Below are positions 22,016-26,359 of a stretch of DNA of 26,359 nucleotides, piece by piece. The stretch lies in NCBI GenBank assembly GCA_018896765.1, contig JAHILZ010000031.1, positions 1 through 26,359 of the forward strand, written 5' to 3'. This stretch comes from Patescibacteria group bacterium. GTDB lineage: Bacteria; Patescibacteriota; Minisyncoccia; JAHIHE01. Numbering within the stretch: the first letter of the stretch is position 1; the number at the start of each line of letters is the position of its first letter. The translations under genes were made by a program, and so were the position numbers. Below the pieces are notes generated by a model. That model did no database searches. It was not told where the DNA came from and saw only the letters and a program-made list of their open reading frames with translations.

Positions 22016-22672
22016 TTATAACCACTCAAAAAAACTTTTTTCGATTGTTTTAATCTCCGCGATAATGCCGGAGCCGGCTTTAACTTTGTCTTTTTCTTTA
22101 ACCTTCAACTCTATATTATCATCAGGCAAGACTAAAATAACCTGGCTGCCTAATTTTATTAAGCCAAGATTATCTCCTTTCAAGACCTTTTGGCCCTCTT
22201 TTATAAAACAGACTATTTTTTTAGCGACAACCCCCGCCACCTGAATAACTTTAATATTGCCAATGGCGGTTCTCATTAAAATTTCATTATTTTCATTCTC
22301 CAAAGACGCGCGCATATTGTGAGCTTTGCGAACGGCATTAAAAAATTTTCCTTTGGAATATTTAATCGAAAGTATTTCTCCGTCAAGCGGAGCCTTTTGG
22401 CGGTGCATATTGTGTATATTCATCATTATCACGATAAGCCAGCCGCGCGGCGACACATCTTTGGTTTTAACCAAAACCTTGCCTAATTTATTTTCTCGTA
22501 TCTCGAATTCGTTTTCGTGATCGTATTTTATTATTTTTATAATCCTTCCGTCTGCCGGAGACACGACATTATTGCCCAAAGGAATTTTTCTTTTTGGGTT
22601 TCGCAAAAACCAAAACCGATAAATTAAAAATAGAGAAAAAGCTGTAATAAAGGGGTATAATAAATACGACAT
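22016..22672 (-). CDS. psd: Phosphatidylserine decarboxylase proenzyme (short type)
   Basis: A 218-residue pyruvoyl enzyme that makes phosphatidylethanolamine (or an archaetidyl analogue) from the serine lipid. An N-terminal membrane segment (about 3-20) is followed by FLRNPKR, SPADGRI, and NIHNMHRQKAPLDG, typical of the family. The self-cleavage site is LGS (Gly175-Ser176), which gives a beta chain of about 175 and an alpha chain of about 43 residues. Short PSDs of this kind occur in archaea and many bacteria. It lies downstream of porA on the same strand with an inverted repeat between them; the metabolic link is not obvious. No phosphatidylserine synthase is in the window. No Shine-Dalgarno sequence is visible. 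Confidence 0.92.
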   Translation of the reverse strand: MSYLLYPFITAFSLFLIYRFWFLRNPKRKIPLGNNVVSPADGRIIKIIKYDHENEFEIRENKLGKVLVKTKDVSPRGWLIVIMMNIHNMHRQKAPLDGEILSIKYSKGKFFNAVRKAHNMRASLENENNEILMRTAIGNIKVIQVAGVVAKKIVCFIKEGQKVLKGDNLGLIKLGSQVILVLPDDNIELKVKEKDKVKAGSGIIAEIKTIEKSFFEWL

Positions 22673-22683
22673 AAAAATAAATA

Positions 22684-22765
22684 GTATTAAGTATTATGTA
22701 TCAAGTATTAGGTATAAATCAAAAATTTAAATTATACTTAATACATAATACCTGATACTTAATAC
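22684..22765. repeat. Inverted repeat A, 34-nt arms of GTATNNN words
   Basis: Left arm 22684-22717 consists of GTATTAA, GTATTAT, GTATCAA, GTATTAG, GTATAA. Right arm 22732-22765 is the inverse complement of a similar set in another order, so it pairs with a few mismatches. The loop is 14 nt. It starts 7 nt past the porA stop codon. Both arms are identical to those of repeat B at 24027-24112, which is in the opposite orientation. Confidence 0.92.
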
Positions 22766-22772
22766 CGGCAAG

Positions 22773-23951
22773 CTATCTCAACCCAATATATTTAATCTTA
22801 TCACTAATCTTCCCTTTTTGTAAATCCGCGTAAATTTTCCCAATATCTTCCAGCCCCACATCTCTGCCGCCTAAACCATAAATGCAACTTTGAAATTGAG
22901 GCGATTTTTTAGCGCCGGCGAATAATGCGCGAATTTCGTTTGAAAGAGCGCCACTGGCTCCGGGCGCCGCGGCTTTATCCAGAATAGCCACTCGTTTTAT
23001 TTTGGCCAAAGATTTCTTGATCGCTTCTCCCGGGAATGGCCGAAAAAGGCGAATTTTTAATAATCCGGCCTTAATTCCCTTTTTTCTCAATTCATCTATT
23101 ACGCTTTTAGCGGTTCCTGCGGTTGAACCCATTAACACAATTGCGATGCTGGCGTCCTTAAGCCGGTATTCTTCAATGCAAGAATATTTTCTACCGCTGA
23201 TTTTTGCGTATTCGCTGTCAATCGCGCGTAAAACTTTTAAAGCATTCCCAATTCCTTCAATTTGCTGGCGTTTGTGCTCAAAATAATAATCAAACAGATC
23301 CAGCCCGCCATAAGTTACCGGATGATCAATATCAAGCAAGGGATATAAAGGTTTCCACTCGCCAATGAATTTTTTTACGATTTCATCATCGAGTTTTAAA
23401 ACATTTTGCACGGCATGGCTGGTTATAAAACCATCCTGCATTACCATTGCCGGTGTTAATACTTTTGGATGCTCCGCCAGTCTCAAAGAAATCAGCATAT
23501 TATCGTAAACTTCTTGGGCATTTTCGGAAAATATTTGGATCCAGCCGGAATCGCGAAGCATCATGGCATCGGATTGATCTCCATGAATATTCAATGGAGC
23601 GGAAAGCGATCGATTGGCAACCGCCATAATTATCGGCAAACGCATTCCGGAGGCAATATAACAGACTTCCGCCATATAAGCCAGTCCTTGGCTTGACGTG
23701 GCAGTCATAGCTCGCGCGCCGGCGGCTGAAGCGCCGACAACGGCGCTCATCGCCGAATGTTCCGATTCAGCGTTTATTATTGAAGTGGTAACTTTGCCGT
23801 TAGCCGCCATTTTGGCGAATGATTCAATAATCGGAGTTTGCGGCGTGATCGGATACATAGCCACGACATCCGGATTTATTTGCCGCATAGCTTGAGCCGC
23901 CGCTTCTCCGCCGGATAATGCGTGATATTTTGTTTTTCTAGTGGAAGACAT
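22773..23951 (-). CDS. porA: Pyruvate:ferredoxin oxidoreductase, alpha subunit
   Basis: A 392-residue subunit of the four-subunit enzyme that converts pyruvate and CoA to acetyl-CoA and CO2, reducing ferredoxin. It shows GGEAAAQAMRQINPDVVAMYPITPQTPIIE at the start of domain I, then NAESEHSAMSAVVGASAAGARAMTATSSQGLAYM and NIHGDQSDAMMLRDSGW. The C-terminal half is a transketolase C-terminal-like domain (IRLFRPFPGEAI). Length is typical. It is third in the order gamma, delta, alpha on the minus strand. The beta subunit, which binds thiamine diphosphate and usually comes next, is absent; psd follows. Two copies of one inverted repeat flank the gene. Confidence 0.95.
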   Translation of the reverse strand: MSSTRKTKYHALSGGEAAAQAMRQINPDVVAMYPITPQTPIIESFAKMAANGKVTTSIINAESEHSAMSAVVGASAAGARAMTATSSQGLAYMAEVCYIASGMRLPIIMAVANRSLSAPLNIHGDQSDAMMLRDSGWIQIFSENAQEVYDNMLISLRLAEHPKVLTPAMVMQDGFITSHAVQNVLKLDDEIVKKFIGEWKPLYPLLDIDHPVTYGGLDLFDYYFEHKRQQIEGIGNALKVLRAIDSEYAKISGRKYSCIEEYRLKDASIAIVLMGSTAGTAKSVIDELRKKGIKAGLLKIRLFRPFPGEAIKKSLAKIKRVAILDKAAAPGASGALSNEIRALFAGAKKSPQFQSCIYGLGGRDVGLEDIGKIYADLQKGKISDKIKYIGLR

Positions 23952-24026
23952 AGGAATTATATTTAATGTATTTTTTTAAATTCAGCTTAATCAAATTATA
24001 ATGATATTTTTTATATCAATGTTTTT

Positions 24027-24112
24027 GTATTAAGTATCAGGTATTATGTATTAAGTATAAACGGAAAATACAATAATGTTATACCTAATACTTGATACAT
24101 AATACTTAATAC
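24027..24112. repeat. Inverted repeat B, same arms as repeat A, opposite orientation
   Basis: Left arm 24027-24060 (GTATTAA, GTATCAG, GTATTAT, GTATTAA, GTATAA) is the exact inverse complement of the right arm of repeat A. The right arm 24079-24112 is the exact inverse complement of its left arm: 68 of 68 bases. The loop is 18 nt and unrelated to the loop of A. It begins 5 nt past the porD stop codon. Confidence 0.93.
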
Positions 24113-24117
24113 TTGTC

Positions 24118-24444
24118 CTATTCTTTCGCCATCTCAATCGCTTTTACCGGGCATTCTTCGGCGCAAATTCCGCATCCTTTGCAAAAATCATAATTCGTAC
24201 AATCAAGCACTGCCTCTGTTTTTACTTTTATCGCGACTTTTTCCGCCTCGCTTAAATCCGCTAAATTTTTTACGCTTATTGCCGCGTCAGGGCAAAAAAT
24301 AACGCACCGCATGCAATTAATGCATTTTGTTTTATCGGTTACAGGTTTTTTGGTTCGCCAAGCGCCGGTCTTGAATTTTTTAGCGCTACCTGGCTCGGTA
24401 ATTACGCCGCCAATGGGAATCTCTCGCCAAGATTTTAGTTTCAT
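24118..24444 (-). CDS. porD: Pyruvate:ferredoxin oxidoreductase, delta (ferredoxin-like) subunit
   Basis: A 108-residue iron-sulfur subunit with two 4Fe-4S cluster motifs: CINCMRCVIFCP and CKGCGICAEECP. It passes electrons from the TPP site to external ferredoxin. The N-terminal region (SWREIPIGGVITEPGSAKKFKTGAWRTKKPV) is the typical PorD leader segment. The length and the position between gamma and alpha subunits match the family. It is separated from porG by a repeat-filled gap of about 200 nt and from porA by repeat B. Confidence 0.96.
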   Translation of the reverse strand: MKLKSWREIPIGGVITEPGSAKKFKTGAWRTKKPVTDKTKCINCMRCVIFCPDAAISVKNLADLSEAEKVAIKVKTEAVLDCTNYDFCKGCGICAEECPVKAIEMAKE

Positions 24445-24494
24445 AAGCTTAATATTAACAGTAAGTATAAATTATTTTGTTAAACATGTTTTTT

Positions 24495-24641
24495 AAATCC
24501 GAAATTCTAAGCACGAAATCCGAAACAAATTCAAAATTCAAATTTTTTAAATTCAAAACTTTATAATCTTTGCATTGTTTTGAATTTTGTGTTTTGATAA
24601 TTCGAATTTGTTTCGGATTTCGATATTCGAATTTCGGATTT
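24495..24641. repeat. Inverted 7-nt word arrays between porG and porD
   Basis: Left arm (24495-24542): AAATCCG, AAATTCT, AAGCACG, AAATCCG, AAACAAA, TTCAAAA, TTCAAAT in exact 7-nt steps. Right arm (24579-24641) is the inverse: it contains GAATTTGTTTCGGATTTCG and ends in ATTTCGGATTTA. The loop of about 36 nt is AT-rich. It begins 6 nt past the porG stop codon. It can be read as a spurious peptide (FEFVSDFVLRISDL), a sign of this repeat type in other genomes. Confidence 0.88.
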
Positions 24642-24647
24642 ATATTT

Positions 24648-25214
24648 TTAAACCGCCTCATATCCCCTTCGAAACGCTAGTATATTTTTTTCCGCCACTT
24701 CTTTCCCTTTTTTTCTGGCAAAAATTTCTTCCAGTTCTTCTTCCAACGCTTCTTTTGAAACAATAGGATTGATTTTATTTAGGGCGCCCATCAGCACAAT
24801 GCCCGAGAAATCCTTGCCCAAAACTTCCACGGCGATTTTGGTGGCGTTGATCGGATAAATTTTCTGGCTTTTGGAGGTCTTGAGCTTCGGCTTAATTTCA
24901 TCAAGAGTTTTGTCGGTGTTTATAATCAATGTTCCGTTTTTCTTTAATCCGCCGGTAATATCCACCATTCCAAGCAAAGAAGGATCTGCTAAAATGACCA
25001 TATCCGGAGTTTTAATATTGCTATGCACCCTAATCGGTTCGGAGGAAATCCTTATAAATACCTGCATCGGCGCGCCGCTTCTCTCGGGGCCGTATTCTGA
25101 AAAAGCTTCCACGAATTTCCCGTCTTCAATTCCCGCCTCGGCTAAAATTTGGCCTATTGTTTTGGCGCCTTGTCCGCCGCGAGAATGAATTCGAATTTCA
25201 AAAAGATTTTCCAT
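24648..25214 (-). CDS. porG: Pyruvate:ferredoxin oxidoreductase, gamma subunit
   Basis: A 188-residue subunit with the family signature HSRGGQGAKTIGQILAEAG near the N-terminus, then SEYGPERSGAPMQVFIRIS and MVILADPSLLG. It forms the complex with PorA, PorB and PorD. Length is standard. It is the first gene of the por group. The 170-nt gap upstream has only a weak promoter-like pair (TTGAGT, 17 nt, TATTAA) and a TTTGACA word array. No Shine-Dalgarno sequence is visible. Confidence 0.95.
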   Translation of the reverse strand: MENLFEIRIHSRGGQGAKTIGQILAEAGIEDGKFVEAFSEYGPERSGAPMQVFIRISSEPIRVHSNIKTPDMVILADPSLLGMVDITGGLKKNGTLIINTDKTLDEIKPKLKTSKSQKIYPINATKIAVEVLGKDFSGIVLMGALNKINPIVSKEALEEELEEIFARKKGKEVAEKNILAFRRGYEAV

Positions 25215-25266
25215 AAATACAATGTTTAGTTTTTTATTTTTACAACAAAAAAATAAAGAATTGATA

Positions 25267-25324
25267 AATTTGACATTTGGTCATTTGACATTGATTTGTC
25301 ATTTGAAATTTGACATTTGTCATT
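25267..25324. repeat. TTTGACA word array upstream of porG
   Basis: Words in mostly 7-nt steps: TTTGACA, TTTGGTCA, TTTGACA, TTGA, TTTGTCA, TTTGAAA, TTTGACA, TTTGTCA. It is a direct rather than an inverted array. The same word family is at 26261-26294 in the same orientation, on the other side of the MBL-fold gene. Confidence 0.8.
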
Positions 25325-25383
25325 AATAACAAATTTTTTCGCTTTACTCAAAATTACAGAAAACACAAGGCAATAAGAAAATA

Positions 25384-25995
25384 TCAATGAATATTTAACG
25401 CCTTATCCCCCTCCCCATAAATCTCTTTTCCTTCCGGATTCTTAAACATTTTTCCGTGCCCCGGAATCAAATAGTCGGCAATCAAGAGAATTTTTTTGCG
25501 GCTGGCGGCCAAGTTTTCAGGACTTTCGACCTGAACCAGCTTATTGTCGCCGCCTCGCCAGAACAAATCGCCAACTACAGCTATTATACCAAATTCCGTA
25601 TTACTTGCAATTATTGAAATATCTTCCAAGGCGTGGCCGGGAGTTTTGGCAATCCGTACATTTTTGGTAATTTGCCGTTCCGCTTTATCTAATAAAAATT
25701 TATCGCCTCTAAATTCGCCCAAGCTGTCAACAAAAAGCGCTTTGGGAAATAAAAAATTATTCCCGATATGATCGGCATGAGGATGCGTGAGAATCACGAT
25801 ATTAATATCTTTCGGCTTAAGTTTTTCTTTTTTTAACGCCGCGATTATTTTTTTATCCTCGCCCGGCGAGCCCGTATCCGCTAAAATATTTTTCTTGCCA
25901 TCGCAAATCAAAACAACATTACTGCCGGTCTGGCAGCGATTTTTTCCAATCCATTTGAAATAGCCGGGTTTTATGATTTTGACTTCGGGATTCAT
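25384..25995 (-). CDS. MBL-fold metallo-hydrolase
   Basis: A 203-residue metallo-beta-lactamase-fold protein, probably cytoplasmic. The metal ligands are present: THPHADHIG (HxHxDH), the second His in TPGHALEDIS, the Asp in VVGDLFW, and the last His in IPGHGKMF. The short length and motif spacing resemble MBLAC1-like or glyoxalase-II-like members, but the substrate cannot be deduced. It lies upstream of the por genes on the same strand, with a 170-nt gap, so an operon is uncertain. Confidence 0.92.
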   Translation of the reverse strand: MNPEVKIIKPGYFKWIGKNRCQTGSNVVLICDGKKNILADTGSPGEDKKIIAALKKEKLKPKDINIVILTHPHADHIGNNFLFPKALFVDSLGEFRGDKFLLDKAERQITKNVRIAKTPGHALEDISIIASNTEFGIIAVVGDLFWRGGDNKLVQVESPENLAASRKKILLIADYLIPGHGKMFKNPEGKEIYGEGDKALNIH

Positions 25996-26010
25996 AATAT
26001 ACCAAATTAT

Positions 26011-26040
26011 TCTATATGGCTAAAGTAAATTTATAAGCAA
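26011..26040 (-). promoter_or_regulatory. Possible promoter of the MBL-fold gene
   Basis: Minus strand: TTGCTT (26035-26040), 18-nt spacer, TATAGA (26011-26016). The match is moderate. Confidence 0.35.
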
Positions 26041-26109
26041 TGATTTTTAGAATTTCTAATTTTTAATTGACCTAATTTTTAATCAATGTCCAATTATAAA
26101 ATTTATTAA

Positions 26110-26241
26110 AAATTCTAAGCACGAAATCCTAAATTCTAAACAAATCACAAATCCAAAATTCCAAATTCAAAACCGTTTTGAATTTATGATTTAAAATTTT
26201 GAATTTGTTTAAGATTTAGATATTAGGATTTAGAGTTTTAA
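26110..26241. repeat. Inverted 7-nt word arrays upstream of the MBL-fold gene
   Basis: Left arm (26110-26173): AAATTCT, AAGCACG, AAATCCT, AAATTCT, AAACAAA, TCACAAA, TCCAAAA, TTCCAAA, TTCAAAA. Right arm (26175-26241) is the imperfect inverse, with GAATTTGTTTAAGATTTAG and AGGATTTAGAG. Almost no loop. It shares AAATTCTAAGCACGAAATCC (20 nt, one phase of the words) with the element at 24495-24641, so the two are one family. Confidence 0.85.
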
Positions 26242-26260
26242 GGAGTTTGGGATTTGATTA

Positions 26261-26294
26261 GAAATTTGACATTTGTCATTTGAAATTTGACATT
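26261..26294. repeat. TTTGACA word array, second copy
   Basis: TTTGACA, TTTGTCA, TTTGAAA, TTTGACA in exact 7-nt steps. It begins 5 nt past the stop codon of the partial gene at the right edge. Confidence 0.78.
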
Positions 26295-26299
26295 CTCGC

Positions 26300-26359
26300 C
26301 TAGCTCACCAGCGCGCTTGTGTCTCCTTCCGGCAAACCCAGCTCTCTCGCTTTCAGCAC
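26300..26359 (-). CDS. C-terminal end of an unidentified protein (partial)
   Basis: An open frame from the window edge to TAG (26300-26302) encodes VLKARELGLPEGDTSALVS. The GC-richer codons and the fact that a repeat element starts 5 nt after the stop, as after porA, porD and porG, suggest a real gene that continues beyond the window. Nineteen residues are too few to name it. Confidence 0.55.
   Translation of the reverse strand: MLKARELGLPEGDTSALVS

Noticed and set aside
21829..22029. A 66-codon ORF on the minus strand between psd and the DHH-like gene.
   Set aside because: It covers the consensus promoter at 21910-21938, has no ribosome site and shows no protein-like pattern.
24455..24661. 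A 68-codon gene on the minus strand between porG and porD.
   Set aside because: It is the translation of the inverted 7-nt word element; low complexity, no ribosome site, and the typical spurious peptide of this repeat type.

Overview
The window looks like a chromosomal segment of a candidate phyla radiation (Patescibacteria, probably Parcubacteria-like) bacterium. The reasons are the compact AT-rich layout, genes translated with the standard bacterial code (TGA is used as a stop, for example in the YmdB-like gene), a NusA with an N-terminal insertion and a lysine-rich tail, a four-helix-bundle S23-like protein, and intergenic spaces filled with AT-rich inverted repeats. The lineage is inferred, not proven.

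Layout: tRNA-Pro(UGG) and HU at the left end; the RNase Y-YmdB pair in the same order as in Bacillus; a gap with two decayed gene ends (probably a transposase and a surface protein); a secreted subtilisin-like protease with a possible structured RNA upstream; two small hypothetical genes; a four-helix-bundle gene enclosed by inverted octamer arrays; gpmI; two de novo purine genes (a PurM-like protein and a long, glutaminase-fused PurL); clpP and tig; family II pyrophosphatase ppaC; nusA with a promoter, short leader ORF and terminator in front; a DHH-like protein behind a consensus promoter and a long leader; phosphatidylserine decarboxylase; pyruvate:ferredoxin oxidoreductase subunits gamma, delta and alpha (no beta); an MBL-fold hydrolase; and the last 19 codons of one more gene. 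Only the four-helix-bundle gene and gpmI are on the + strand.

Functional themes are proteostasis (trigger factor, ClpP, S8 protease), RNA turnover and transcription (RNase Y, YmdB, NusA), and lower glycolysis to acetyl-CoA (GpmI, Por).

The most unusual content is between the genes. At least ten intergenic sites carry arrays of 7-nt words (8-nt at the four-helix-bundle gene), mostly arranged as inverted arms around a short loop. Word families differ between sites, but two copies flanking porA have identical 34-nt arms and different loops. Several elements start 5-7 nt after a stop codon, one supplies the last eight codons of tig, and one encloses the four-helix-bundle gene so tightly that its start and stop codons lie inside the repeat words. 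I propose that these are one class of elements and that the version carrying the four-helix-bundle gene may be the coding form.
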